This document shows, one piece after another, positions 50,950 through 60,495 of a stretch of DNA of 64,000 nucleotides. The translations under genes were made by a program, and so were the position numbers. This stretch comes from Paraburkholderia silviterrae (GTDB taxonomy: Bacteria > Pseudomonadota > Gammaproteobacteria > Burkholderiales > Burkholderiaceae): assembly GCF_004353915.1 (NCBI RefSeq), contig NZ_SMRP01000024.1:52405-116404 (forward strand), read 5' to 3'. The first letter of the stretch is position 1. Every line of letters begins with the position of its first letter. The notes beneath the pieces are model-generated. The model worked only from the letters and a program-made list of their open reading frames with translations, was not told the origin of the DNA and did not search any database.

Positions 50950-53681
50950 CACTTGACCACCCCCACCTCTTTGAACTCGCCCGCGACGGGGACGTTGCCC
51001 GATGGACTCATCACGTGCGGCTGCAGCATCAACGCGACGAGCGCGGTCCACCCTGTCTGGTGCGATGCGCCAACGCCGCGCCCGCTGTCTCCGTGGAAGT
51101 ACTCGTGAAACAGCACAAGGTCGCGGCAACGCGGATCGGCCTGCAGCAGCGGGTAGGCGCCCATCACCGGACGCTCGTCGTTGCTGTCGAGCAGAAAGAG
51201 TGTCGTGACGCGGCGCGCAAGCTCGTCGGCGATCTGCGCGAGCGACAGCTTCGCGCCCGAGCCAGTCGGATACTCGACGAGAAAGTCGTCGCCGTAGTAG
51301 CGGTGGAATTCGTACAGCGACTCGATCAGCAAATAGTTGACCGGCATCCACACCGGGCCGCGCCAGTTCGAATTGCCGCCGAACACGCGCGAGTCCGATT
51401 CGGCGGGCAGGTATTTGACGCAGAAATTGCAGCCGTTGTAGCCGTAGACGAAAGGCTCGTCGAGGTGGGTGCGCGATAGCGCACGTACGCCATGGTCCGA
51501 GAGGAACTCGCTTTCGTCGAGGACGCGCCGCAGCAATGCCTTCATCCGGTGCCCGCGCAAGAGCGACAGCAGCAGCGAATTGCCCTGGCCCGGCTCGTTC
51601 CAGCGCGACACGAGCCGGGCAAGGTCGGGCCGGTGTCCGAGAAACCAGACGAGCCGGTCGCGCAGACCTGGCAGGCCGCCGTGCACCCGCTCCTCGAGCA
51701 CACGCACCGCGAAGAACGGAATCAGCCCGACTATCGAGCGCATCCGCAACGGCACGGCGGTGCCGTCGGGCAGCCGCAGCTTGTCGTAGAAGAATTCGTC
51801 GACGCTGTCCCACAGCCCGGTGTCGCAGCCGTCATCGCAGCTCACGGCGCCCGCGATGTACAGAAAGTGCTCGAAGAACTTCACGCCGATGTCGACGAAC
51901 ACGTGATTCTCGAACGCGAGTTCGAGCGCAATGCGCATCAGGTCCAGCGCATACGCGGCCATCCATGCGGTGCCGTCCGCCTGATCGAGACGGCCGCCCG
52001 TTGGCAGCGGCGACGAGCGGTCGAAGATGCCGACGTTGTCGAGTCCGAGGAAGCCGCCCTGAAAGATGTTGTGGCCGTCCGCATCCTTGCGGTTCACCCA
52101 CCAGGAAAAATTCAGCAGCAGTTTATGGAAGATCAGCTCGAGAAATTCCCGATCGCCCTTTCCCGTGATCGAGCGATCGATCTCATAGACACGCCACGCG
52201 GCCCACGCATGCACCGGTGGATTCGCGTCGCCGAATGCCCACTCGTACGCGGGTAGTTGGCCGTTCGGATGCTGGTAGCGGTCCTTCACGAGCAGCAGCA
52301 TTTGCTTCTTCGCGAACATCGGATCGACCAGCGCGAACGCGACCGCCTGGAATGCGAGGTCCCAGGATGCGTACCATGGGTACTCCCACTTGTCCGGCAT
52401 CGAGAGGATGTCCGCATTGCACAGATGCTGCCAATCCGCATTGCGGCCGCGCTGGCGGCCCGCGGGCGGCGGCGGCTGCAGCGGATCGCCTTCGATCCAG
52501 CGGTGCACGTCGTACTGGTAGTACTGCTTCGACCACAGGATGCCCGCGAGTGCCTGGCGCTGCACGAGCCGCGCGTCGGCACACTCGATGTCACGCTGCA
52601 GTGCACCGTAGAACGCATCCGCTTCGTCGATGCGGTGCGCGAAAAGGGTGTCGATGTCGAGCGGCACCTCGTCCCTGGGCGCGCAAAGTGGCCGCCAGCG
52701 GAACGTGAGCACGGCGCGCCCGTGCGCCGCGAGTTCGAGATGAACCCGCGCGGCAGCCTTCGTGCCGGCGTCGCGCCGGATCGCGTCTGCGTGGCCATGC
52801 ACGACATAGTCGCTGATGCCGTCCTTGAACGGGCCGCCGCCGTCCATGCCAAAGAGCCGCTTCACGTTGGTGTCGTTCTCGCAAAACAGCCACTCGACGC
52901 GCTCGCCACCCTTCGACGCAGCCGTCACGACGAGCGGCTCGTGCGAATTGTCACCCATACACTGCGCGAGAACGTGTTCGCCATCTGACGACGAGACGAG
53001 CGTGAGCGACGGCTTGCCGACTGTGGCCTTCCACGACCACGTGTTGCGTGCCCAGATCTGCGGCAGCACGTCGAGCGATGCGTGCTGCTCCGCGCGATTC
53101 TCGACCGTAACGCGCATCACAATGTCTTCCGGCGTGTGCTTGGCGTATTCGATCTGCACGTCGAAATAACGTTCGTCGTCGAATACGCCGGTATCGAGGA
53201 TTTCGTACTCGGGCAAGTTGGCGCCGCGCCGTGCGTTCTCGTCGATCAGGTCCTGGTACGGAAACGCGATCTGCGGGTACTTGTAAAGCATGCGCATATA
53301 CGAATGCGTCGGCGTGCTGTCGAGATAGAAGTACAGCTCCTTCACGTCCTCGCCATGATTGCCCTCTTTGTTCGTGAGGCCGAACAGCCGCTCCTTCAGG
53401 ATCGGGTCGAGGCCGTTCCAGAGTGCAACGGAACAACACCAGGCGAGCCGCTCGTCGGCAAAACCTGCCAGGCCGTCCTCGCCCCAGCGATAGGCACGCA
53501 TGCGCGCGTGGTCGTGCGGAAAGTAATCCCACGCGGTGCCGTGCTCGCTGTAGTCTTCGCGCACCGTGCCCCACTGGCGCTCGCTCAGGTACGGCCCCCA
53601 GCGTTGCCAGCGGGCATAGTCGCTCGAGTACAGGCGTTGGCCTTCAATAGTCTGAATGAGGCCGGCGGCACGCTGCAGCAT
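50949..53681 (-). CDS. GH63-like glucosidase
   Basis: The 910-residue protein starts MLQRAAGLIQTIEGQRLY and shows features of the GH63/MGH1-like (alpha/alpha)6 glucosidases: KWEYPWYASWDLAFQAVAFALVD in the catalytic barrel, YEWAFGDANPPVHAWAAWRVYE, and NSNWRGPVWMPVNYLLIESL near the end. There is no signal peptide, so it acts in the cytoplasm. Relatives hydrolyse glucosylglycerate or other alpha-glucosides. Start 53681 has GAGGGAG at a spacing of 6; an ATG two codons earlier directly abuts that site. It follows the debranching enzyme gene on the same strand. Confidence 0.85.
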   Translation of the reverse strand: MLQRAAGLIQTIEGQRLYSSDYARWQRWGPYLSERQWGTVREDYSEHGTAWDYFPHDHARMRAYRWGEDGLAGFADERLAWCCSVALWNGLDPILKERLFGLTNKEGNHGEDVKELYFYLDSTPTHSYMRMLYKYPQIAFPYQDLIDENARRGANLPEYEILDTGVFDDERYFDVQIEYAKHTPEDIVMRVTVENRAEQHASLDVLPQIWARNTWSWKATVGKPSLTLVSSSDGEHVLAQCMGDNSHEPLVVTAASKGGERVEWLFCENDTNVKRLFGMDGGGPFKDGISDYVVHGHADAIRRDAGTKAAARVHLELAAHGRAVLTFRWRPLCAPRDEVPLDIDTLFAHRIDEADAFYGALQRDIECADARLVQRQALAGILWSKQYYQYDVHRWIEGDPLQPPPPAGRQRGRNADWQHLCNADILSMPDKWEYPWYASWDLAFQAVAFALVDPMFAKKQMLLLVKDRYQHPNGQLPAYEWAFGDANPPVHAWAAWRVYEIDRSITGKGDREFLELIFHKLLLNFSWWVNRKDADGHNIFQGGFLGLDNVGIFDRSSPLPTGGRLDQADGTAWMAAYALDLMRIALELAFENHVFVDIGVKFFEHFLYIAGAVSCDDGCDTGLWDSVDEFFYDKLRLPDGTAVPLRMRSIVGLIPFFAVRVLEERVHGGLPGLRDRLVWFLGHRPDLARLVSRWNEPGQGNSLLLSLLRGHRMKALLRRVLDESEFLSDHGVRALSRTHLDEPFVYGYNGCNFCVKYLPAESDSRVFGGNSNWRGPVWMPVNYLLIESLYEFHRYYGDDFLVEYPTGSGAKLSLAQIADELARRVTTLFLLDSNDERPVMGAYPLLQADPRCRDLVLFHEYFHGDSGRGVGASHQTGWTALVALMLQPHVMSPSGNVPVAGEFKEVGVVK

Positions 53682-53823
53682 GTGCATCTCCCTCTCGTGG
53701 GGCCGCCGGGGTCGTCCATCGGGCGCACCACGTCGGACGGCGCGCAAGCGCGTCGAGAGTCACATGCTAGCGCGCTTTTTGCGCTGCGGCTCGCAGGCAG
53801 GCGGCGCAGCGTACAGAACCGGG

Positions 53824-55842
53824 CTAGTCTGGATCGCCAAGCCGTTTGAGCATGCGCAGCAACTCACCGAGCGACCACGCCTGGAACGGTGCGCCTCCCG
53901 GCATGTGGGGCGCGTCGCCATCGGCGACCTCGGAAATGTGATCGAGCCCGGCACGGTCAAGTTGCGCGAGCAGCGGCGCGACAAAGCGCTCGTGTGCGAG
54001 CGCGCGTTGTGCCACGGTATCGCCATTGACGCGCAGCCATGCGTCCACGAAGGGCCCGAGCAGCCAGGGCCAGACCGTGCCCTGATGATACGCGCCATCG
54101 CGCTCCAGCACGCCGCCACCGTAACGCCCGCGCCAGGCGGGGTCCGACGGCGCCAGCGTACGCAGCCCCATCGGTGTGAGCAGATGCGTTTGAACCTCCG
54201 TGACGACCGCGCGTGCCGCGTCGCCTTCGAGCAGCGCGAACGGCAGACCGCCTGCCGCGAAGATCTGATTCGGCCGAATCGAGTGATCGACGTTGCCCTC
54301 GACATGATCGACGTCGATCACGTCGAATAGTGCGCCCGTCGATGGATCGACGAAGCGCTCGGCGAACGAGGCGCTGGCGCGCGCTTCGAGTTCGCGCCAG
54401 CGCGCATCCCACGCGCCCGCGATGTGTAGCGCGTTGATCCATAGCGCCTCGACTTCGACCGGCTTGCCGATGCGTGGCGTGACGACCCAGTCGCCAGCCT
54501 TCGCATCCATCCAGGTGAGCTGTACGCCCGGCACGCCGGCTCGCAGCAGCCCGTCACGCGGATCGGCTGCGATCCGGTAGCGCGTGCCGCGCGCGTAGCC
54601 GTCAAGGATCGCGTCGACCGCGCCTTGCAGCATACGCCGCGTTGCGCTCGGCACGTGCGCCGCTTCGAAATAGTCGTGCACCGCAACCACGAACCACAGC
54701 GATGCATCGACCGAGTTGTACTCGGGCACACTGCCGGCGTCGGGAAAACGATTCGGCAGCATGCCTTCGGAGACTGTCGCCGCCCATTCGAGCAGGATCG
54801 CACCCGCGTCCTCGTAGCGGCCGTTTGCGATCAGCAGGCCACGCATGGAGATGAACGTGTCGCGGCCCCAGTCGGTGAACCAGGGGTAGCCCGCGACGAT
54901 CGTGCGGCCGTCGCCTCGCGCGACGATGTAGGCGTCAGCGGAGCGCGCGAGGCGCGAGCCGCGCGACGCCCTGCGCAGCGCCTCGAAGCCGGCGAGCAGG
55001 GTCGCGCGGCTCGCCGCGCTGTCGCCGGCCCCATGCAGGGAATCAGCCGCCTCTGTCAATGGTTGCGCACGCAACATAAGTACTGCGTCGCCTTTGCCGA
55101 GATCGAACGAGAATACCCCCGGCGTCGCGAGATCCTCGATGTAGTCGAGACCGCGCTCTCGTTCACGCGGATAGCAGAAGCTGCGGTACCAGTCCGGCGC
55201 ATGCGTATAGCTGCCGTTCGAGAAGGCAACAATCTCGGGCAGATCGGCGTACGGTTGCCAGCGCACCCGCTCGCCGTCGATCTGGGCATCGAACGCGAAC
55301 GCCGGGTTCTCGTGGTGCAGCGCATGATAGTCGCGGCCCGACATCAGCGGTCGAACTTTCAGCGTGGGCGCCGGCGGCATGGCCTGCGACTCGGGTGCAT
55401 CGGTGCGCGTATTTGACTTGACCCCGGACCCGACCCCGGACGGTGCTTCGAGGTGCCAGCGCAGCACGGTCTCACGGCTCGCCTTAGCAACGAACAGCTC
55501 GGCTGTGAGCACCGCGCCGCCGCCCAGCAGGAAGCGCCACGTCGGCCACGGCGACGTGGCGAAGCTCGCGATGCTCTCCGAGATGTCGGGATAGAGCAGA
55601 TCGGGCGAATAGCGCTGCATCGTCAGCGCTGTTTTGCACTCGCCATCCTCGATCCAGGCTTCGATGCCGTTGACGAGCACCACGCGGCCAGTGGGCGGCT
55701 GCGTCGCCGCGAGCAGCAACGCGTGGTAGCGGCGCGTACGCGCGGTGCCGGCCGTGCCGGACGCGAATCCGCCACTGCCGTCCGCTTCGAGCCATTCGTC
55801 GTCGAGACGGCCAGCGTCGATAGGACTGTCAAGACGTGTCAT
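53824..55842 (-). CDS. Glycogen debranching enzyme-like amylo-alpha-1,6-glucosidase
   Basis: The 672-residue protein has an N-terminal GDE_N-type domain (LEADGSGGFASGTAGTARTRRYHALL) and a C-terminal (alpha/alpha)6 GH133-type domain with YPWFTDWGRDTFISMRGL, NRFPDAGSVPEYNSVDASLW and GAYHQGTVWPWLLGPFVDAW. It would remove alpha-1,6 branches from glycogen or a related glucan. ATG 55842 has AGGA upstream. It heads the glycoside hydrolase/TPR-CHAT run and is divergent from the SPFH gene. Confidence 0.9.
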   Translation of the reverse strand: MTRLDSPIDAGRLDDEWLEADGSGGFASGTAGTARTRRYHALLLAATQPPTGRVVLVNGIEAWIEDGECKTALTMQRYSPDLLYPDISESIASFATSPWPTWRFLLGGGAVLTAELFVAKASRETVLRWHLEAPSGVGSGVKSNTRTDAPESQAMPPAPTLKVRPLMSGRDYHALHHENPAFAFDAQIDGERVRWQPYADLPEIVAFSNGSYTHAPDWYRSFCYPRERERGLDYIEDLATPGVFSFDLGKGDAVLMLRAQPLTEAADSLHGAGDSAASRATLLAGFEALRRASRGSRLARSADAYIVARGDGRTIVAGYPWFTDWGRDTFISMRGLLIANGRYEDAGAILLEWAATVSEGMLPNRFPDAGSVPEYNSVDASLWFVVAVHDYFEAAHVPSATRRMLQGAVDAILDGYARGTRYRIAADPRDGLLRAGVPGVQLTWMDAKAGDWVVTPRIGKPVEVEALWINALHIAGAWDARWRELEARASASFAERFVDPSTGALFDVIDVDHVEGNVDHSIRPNQIFAAGGLPFALLEGDAARAVVTEVQTHLLTPMGLRTLAPSDPAWRGRYGGGVLERDGAYHQGTVWPWLLGPFVDAWLRVNGDTVAQRALAHERFVAPLLAQLDRAGLDHISEVADGDAPHMPGGAPFQAWSLGELLRMLKRLGDPD

Positions 55843-55992
55843 CGGGTCGTCCTGCCCTCGTGGATATTCCGGAGGTTCGGTGCCACACATAGAACGATTT
55901 TATATTCTGCGGCTTGGTTATATGCTTGGAACGCTAGGAGTCACGGCAACCGCTGCCCTTCGAATTCTTCGACTGGATATAAGGAGCATTGC

Positions 55993-56832
55993 ATGGCCAT
56001 CGCAAGGCAGGTTATCACGTCGCTACAGCGTGACGGCACCGATATGCTGGGCACCAGGGGCCTGGCGGTCAAGATCGCCGATGAAAGCATCGTTTCGGGA
56101 TCGCTGTTGACCGTCGAAAGCAACCACTTCTGCGTTCTGAAATCGCGCGGCGCCGTGCTCAACATCTATGAAACCGGGCAATACGCACTGACCACGCCCG
56201 ACAAGCCGCTTCTGGGTTCAATTGCCCAAGGTTTTTTTGGCGGGTCCTCGCCTTGGGTTTTCGAAGTCATTTACGTTAATCGCTCGAAGCTCCTGATTCG
56301 CAACCAGGGGGTTGCGACGAGTGCGGAAATGGCCGAGATGGCTTATCAGGTCGACTATTACGTTCACGTCGATACCAGGGAGGCGGCGCTCGACCTGATT
56401 ACTCATTTGCCGTTCAATGGAAACTTCATCAACACCGAAGAAGTGGCCGAGTATGCGGGACCGGCCATCGAACAGGCCATCAACCAGATCGTGCAAGTCA
56501 CGAAAATGGAAAGCATCAATGAGCACATCACCGAAATCAGGGACTCGGTGAAGATGCACCTTTCCGATTTTCTGAAAACTTTCGGCATCTTGCTCAACGA
56601 CGTCAAGGTGTTGATCATGCCGAAGGACGAGCGGATGCGCGAACTGATCTCGCTGCAGGCAATTGGCCTCACACCGCTTGAGGCCGTTCGTTACTATCTT
56701 GCTTTACGAATGGCCGAAAAAGGTCTCGTTTCCGCACCCAACGCTGCAGCAGGCTTGCCATTTCAGATCGGCGTTCCGGCTGCCGGAGTGTATTCATTAG
56801 GGTCCGATACAGGGCTTTCCACGAGAACCTAG
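55993..56832 (+). CDS. SPFH-domain protein
   Basis: The 279-residue protein begins MAIARQVITSLQRDG after AAGGAG at 55981. It has an SPFH-type core (LKSRGAVLNIYETGQYALTTPDKP, VYVNRSKLLI-like strands and VDYYVHVDTREAALDLI), then a helical tail (SVKMHLSDFLKTFGILLNDVKVLIMP). No membrane segment is present at the N-terminus, unlike stomatin or flotillin; it resembles the soluble SPFH proteins of bacteriophage-shock or virion-core type. It is followed 2 bases later by an unknown gene, surely one transcript. Confidence 0.78.
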   Translation: MAIARQVITSLQRDGTDMLGTRGLAVKIADESIVSGSLLTVESNHFCVLKSRGAVLNIYETGQYALTTPDKPLLGSIAQGFFGGSSPWVFEVIYVNRSKLLIRNQGVATSAEMAEMAYQVDYYVHVDTREAALDLITHLPFNGNFINTEEVAEYAGPAIEQAINQIVQVTKMESINEHITEIRDSVKMHLSDFLKTFGILLNDVKVLIMPKDERMRELISLQAIGLTPLEAVRYYLALRMAEKGLVSAPNAAAGLPFQIGVPAAGVYSLGSDTGLSTRT

Positions 56833-56834
56833 CG

Positions 56835-57386
56835 ATGGATTCAGGATTCTATGACGAAGGCGTGCTCCGGCAAACCGCGATCAACCTGTTTTACGGCTGG
56901 GGCTACAACTTCTATAAGATCGAGAACCAGTTGCGTGCTGACGATCAGCTCGTACGCAGCAAGGCGGCATGGCTGCTCGGCATGGCGCGCTCGAGCGTGG
57001 AGCGTGCCGAGTCCGAGTACCGGCGAGCACGATTTGGCACGCCGTCTCGCGAAAAGCCATTTCCAGATCCGTCGGTGACAGCGGCGGCGCAGCAGCTCGA
57101 ACAGCTCGCTGCCCGTATCGGCACGCTGAGTGGCCGGCTGCAATCGCAGCCGGTGCCGCAGCAGGATCGCATGACACAACGCTACCGCCAGGAAGCAGAG
57201 ACAATCGAGGCTCTAATCGGCTGCGATGAGCGGCTCGTGGGGCAGTGCAACTTGCTGCACGCAATGCTGGATACGCGAAGTGGCGAATGGATGCTGGAGC
57301 ATCTGGGCGAACTTGACCAGGGGCTCACGGCAGCCCAGGAAACCCTGCGGCGCCGCGAATCGATATTAAGTGAGCGCAGGCAATAG
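56835..57386 (+). CDS. Hypothetical helical partner of the SPFH protein
   Basis: The 183-residue soluble protein is of unrecognised family. It has an aromatic N-terminal segment (INLFYGWGYNFYKIENQLRADDQLVR) and then mostly helical, charged sequence rich in Gln, Glu and Arg with heptad-like spacing (AAAQQLEQLAARIGTLSGRLQ and DQGLTAAQETLRRRE), suggesting coiled coils. Two nucleotides separate it from the SPFH stop, so stoichiometric co-expression is likely. It may be a client or adaptor of the SPFH ring; that is inference. Confidence 0.6.
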   Translation: MDSGFYDEGVLRQTAINLFYGWGYNFYKIENQLRADDQLVRSKAAWLLGMARSSVERAESEYRRARFGTPSREKPFPDPSVTAAAQQLEQLAARIGTLSGRLQSQPVPQQDRMTQRYRQEAETIEALIGCDERLVGQCNLLHAMLDTRSGEWMLEHLGELDQGLTAAQETLRRRESILSERRQ

Positions 57387-57835
57387 GCACCATTTCGCCA
57401 TGCTTACGGGCACATCGGGCCGCCGTGTCAATGACGCGCGGGCCAAGTGCGGATGGACAACCGGCGCAAAAAAACCGGACTGCGCGGCCGCCGAAACCCA
57501 CGCTGCGCTGCAAAACGGCAGGCGTCGTCCAGTTTGCGAACGGAACCACCGACAAGGCGACGGCGCTTCCCAAAAAACGCATGGCAGCCCGATATCCCGT
57601 TGAATTTTCCACGGCACGGGAAGGTGTCAAAGCAGAGGAAGAGGCGTTTGCAGTACACGCGATTCTGGCTACTTGATGGCAGCCGGCACATAGATCAGTC
57701 AGGGTTAACCCATTCGAAACTGTAAGGCAGCGTAGCTACAGTTCTTGCATGCCATCTCGCTTCAGGCACCGCGGTATCTCTGCCCAGGAGATCTGTCGTT
57801 GTTGCCTGAATTCAACGCGTTCAAAGGAGATGCAG
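57387..57835. other. Intergenic region upstream of the NCS1 permease
   Basis: No clear gene is seen. A basic 83-codon frame from GTG 57425 lacks a ribosome binding site and a recognisable motif. A perfect inverted repeat AACTGTA-N12-TACAGTT at 57718-57743 lies 93 bases before the permease ATG and could be an operator. Confidence 0.45.
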
Positions 57836-59293
57836 ATGGAAACCCTGAGCCCTTCCGCCAGGCTGTACAACGAAGATCTCGCGCCCGCCAGGGAGCGCAA
57901 CTGGGGAGGCTTCAGCATCTTCAACGTCTGGACCTCGGACGTGCACAGCCTCTGGGGCTATTACCTCGCCGCCAGCCTGTTCCTGCTGTGCGGCAACTTT
58001 ACCAACTTCATTCTGGCGATCGGGCTCGGCTCGCTGGTGATCTTCGCGCTGATGAACCTGATCGGCTACGCGGGCGAGAGGACCGGCGTGCCTTATCCAG
58101 TGCTGGCGCGCGCCTCCTTCGGCGTGTGGGGCGCCAATCTGGCGGCGCTGGTGCGTGCCGTCGTAGCCTGCTTCTGGTACGGCGCGCAAACGGCAGCGGC
58201 TTCGGGCGCATTGGTCGCGCTACTGATCCGCAGCAGCAGCCTGATGCAATTCCACCAGGGCACGCGCTTGCTCGGCCACTCGGGGCTGGCAGTGATTTGC
58301 TATGTGATCATCTGGGCGCTGCAGTTGCTCATCATCCAGAAGGGCATGGAGACGGTGCGCAAATTCCAGGACTGGGCGGGTCCCGCGGTGTGGGTCGCCA
58401 TGCTGATTCTCGCGATCGGTCTGTGCGTGAAGGCCGGCGGCTTCTCGTTCAGCCATGGCATTCCGATGAACATGCTGCTCGAGAAGACCCGGGATGCCGG
58501 CGTCAGCGGCGAGCCTGGCTCGTTCTGGGCGCTGATGGCCGTGGGCGCGACCTGGATCACCTACTTCGCGGCGTTATACCTGAACTTCTGCGACTTCTCG
58601 CGCTACGCGAAGAACCGCGACGCGGTGAAGAAGGGAAACCTGTGGGGTCTGCCGGTCAACCTGATCGCGTTCTCGCTGGTCGCTGGCGTCACCACCATCG
58701 CCGCCTTCAAGGTGTACGGCGAAGTCCTGCTCCACCCCGAGCAGATCTCGGCCAAATTCGACAGCTGGGTATTGGCACTCATCGCCGCACTGACCTTCGC
58801 GGTCGCCACGCTGGGCATCAACGTGGTGGCCAATTTCGTCTCGGCTTCATTCGATATCTCCAACGTGTTCCCGAGGCATATCAGCTTCAAGAAAGGCGGC
58901 TACATCGCCGCGGCCATTGCGCTGGTGCTCTACCCGTTCGCACCGTGGGAAGGCAACGCCGCGCATTTCGTGAACGCCATCGGCGCCACGATGGGTCCGC
59001 TGCTGGGGATCATCCTGGTGGACTACTATCTGGTGGCCAAAGGCAACATCAACGTCGCGGCGCTCTATCAGGAGCACGGCGAGTACCGCTACGAAGGCGG
59101 CTGGAACGTCAACGCGCTGGCCTCTGCGGCGCTCGGCAGCGTGTTTTCGACCTTCCTGCCGAACCTCACCAACCTGCTGCCGGCCTGGTGGAACACCTAT
59201 GGCTGGTTTTTCGGTGTGGGGATCGGCGGTGGCATGTATCTCATCATGGCGACGCTGCGGCCGCGCACCGTGGCCGCGCCGACCAGCGCTTGA
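57836..59293 (+). CDS. NCS1-family nucleobase/hydantoin permease
   Basis: The 485-residue transporter has about 12 membrane segments and NCS1 landmarks: ARERNWGGFSIFNVWTSDVHSLWGYY near the N-terminus, YAGERTGVPYPVLARASFGVWGANL, and LYLNFCDFSRYAKNRDAVKKGNLWGLP. The family carries cytosine, uracil, allantoin, hydantoin or thiamine precursors. Start 57836 has AAAGGAG at a spacing of 6; an ATG two codons earlier abuts the site. No linked catabolic enzyme reveals the substrate. Confidence 0.9.
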   Translation: METLSPSARLYNEDLAPARERNWGGFSIFNVWTSDVHSLWGYYLAASLFLLCGNFTNFILAIGLGSLVIFALMNLIGYAGERTGVPYPVLARASFGVWGANLAALVRAVVACFWYGAQTAAASGALVALLIRSSSLMQFHQGTRLLGHSGLAVICYVIIWALQLLIIQKGMETVRKFQDWAGPAVWVAMLILAIGLCVKAGGFSFSHGIPMNMLLEKTRDAGVSGEPGSFWALMAVGATWITYFAALYLNFCDFSRYAKNRDAVKKGNLWGLPVNLIAFSLVAGVTTIAAFKVYGEVLLHPEQISAKFDSWVLALIAALTFAVATLGINVVANFVSASFDISNVFPRHISFKKGGYIAAAIALVLYPFAPWEGNAAHFVNAIGATMGPLLGIILVDYYLVAKGNINVAALYQEHGEYRYEGGWNVNALASAALGSVFSTFLPNLTNLLPAWWNTYGWFFGVGIGGGMYLIMATLRPRTVAAPTSA

Positions 59294-59323
59294 GGACCTT
59301 GCTTCAGGAGCCGGGGCTCGAGT

Positions 59324-59530
59324 TCAGTGCGAGGGCGTGAGCAGAAAGCCGAGCGCCTCCCGCCACCAGGTTTCGTCGACGCGGCCAATCCAGTCGTTAT
59401 GTTCGGCCGCCTTCACCACCATCAGTCGTCTTGGTTCGGCCAGCGCGTCGTAGAGCGCTTCGCCAAAGCGCGCGGGAACATTAACCTGGTGAATTTCATC
59501 ACGGATGCTCGACTGGCCACCTATGCCGGA
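59324..59530 (-). pseudogene. C-terminal stub of an alpha/beta hydrolase
   Basis: The last roughly 65 codons on the minus strand read HQVNVPARFGEALYDALAEPRRLMVV, then AAEHNDWIG (with the catalytic His) and WWREALGFLL, the end of an alpha/beta hydrolase of the YqiA/FrsA-like type. The rest of the gene is absent; sequence upstream is the 3' end of the cysteine synthase homologue. The junction is near 59530. Confidence 0.6.
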
Positions 59531-60495
59531 ACCAACCCCCTTTGCTCGAGCCAGTCCGGATTGAAAAGACGGGATCGGTAGAGTTCGCCGCGATCGCACA
59601 GCAGTGTGACGATCGTATGTCCCGGCCCCATGTCTCGGGCAAGCATGACAGCGGCCGCGACGTTGATGCCTGTCGAACCACCCACATAGAGCCCTTCCTC
59701 ACGCAGCAACCGGTAAACCATGGTGACGCATGACTGGTCATCGACCCGGTAGGCGTCGTCGATCGGCGTGCCTTCGAGGTTCGCAGTGACGCGGCTGGAG
59801 CCGATTCCCTCGGTAATCGAATTGCCTTCCACCTGAATCTCGCCCGTCTTCACGAAGCTGTACAAACCGCTGCCGTGCGGGTCGGCGAGAACGATCCGCA
59901 CGTCGCGGTTCTTTTCCTTCAGGAAACGGGCCACCCCCGCGAGGGTGCCGCCAGTACCGGTGGCACTGACGAACGCATCGACCGTGCCAGCGCTATCACG
60001 CCAGATTTCGGGTCCGGTAGTCTCGTAGTGCGCCCTGCGGTTGGCCAGATTGTCGAACTGATTCGCCCAGATCGCGTGATCAAGTTCCTGGGCGAGCCTT
60101 CCGGCGATCTTCTGGTAGTTGTTCGGATCCTTGTACGGTGCGGCCGGCACCGGGCGGACTTCAGCACCCAAGACGCGTAAAAGCTCCATTTTTGCGGGGG
60201 ACTGCGTCTCCGGAATGACGATCACGCAGCGATAGCCACGAGCCGCGCAGATATGGGCAAGGCCGATGCCGGTATTGCCCGCGGTGCCCTCCACCACGGT
60301 GCCCCCGGGCTTGAGTTCGCCACGCTGCTCGGCATCCCGAATGATATACAGCGCGGCACGGTCCTTGACCGAGCCGCCCGGGTTCATGAACTCGGCCTTG
60401 CCGAGAATCTCGCAGCCGGTCTCCTCGCTGAGCCCGGCGAGCCTGATAAGCGGCGTGTCCCCCACACATCCGGCAAAACCCTTGCGCACACGCAT
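59521..60495 (-). CDS. cysK: Cysteine synthase A-like PLP enzyme
   Basis: The 324-residue fold-type II PLP enzyme has the PLP lysine Lys44 in NPGGSVKDRAALY, the substrate loop GTAGNTGIGLAH and the phosphate-binding SATGTGGTLAG. It would form cysteine from O-acetylserine and sulfide. The loop GTAGNTG differs from the TSGNTG of housekeeping CysK and is typical of a separate CysK/CBS-like subgroup. ATG 60495 follows GGGGGAGG. The 3' end abuts an unrelated hydrolase stub. Confidence 0.85.
   Translation of the reverse strand: MRVRKGFAGCVGDTPLIRLAGLSEETGCEILGKAEFMNPGGSVKDRAALYIIRDAEQRGELKPGGTVVEGTAGNTGIGLAHICAARGYRCVIVIPETQSPAKMELLRVLGAEVRPVPAAPYKDPNNYQKIAGRLAQELDHAIWANQFDNLANRRAHYETTGPEIWRDSAGTVDAFVSATGTGGTLAGVARFLKEKNRDVRIVLADPHGSGLYSFVKTGEIQVEGNSITEGIGSSRVTANLEGTPIDDAYRVDDQSCVTMVYRLLREEGLYVGGSTGINVAAAVMLARDMGPGHTIVTLLCDRGELYRSRLFNPDWLEQRGLVPA

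Noticed and set aside
50950..51813. N-terminal 288 codons of a very long minus-strand frame continuing into the TPR-CHAT gene
   Set aside because: They lie over the end of the GH63-like gene in another frame, are Arg/Ala-rich without motifs, and a signal peptide starts at 50949.
57745..59340. 531-codon plus-strand frame over the NCS1 permease
   Set aside because: The neighbouring frame encodes a clear multi-helix transporter; this one is Arg/Gly-rich and hydrophilic.
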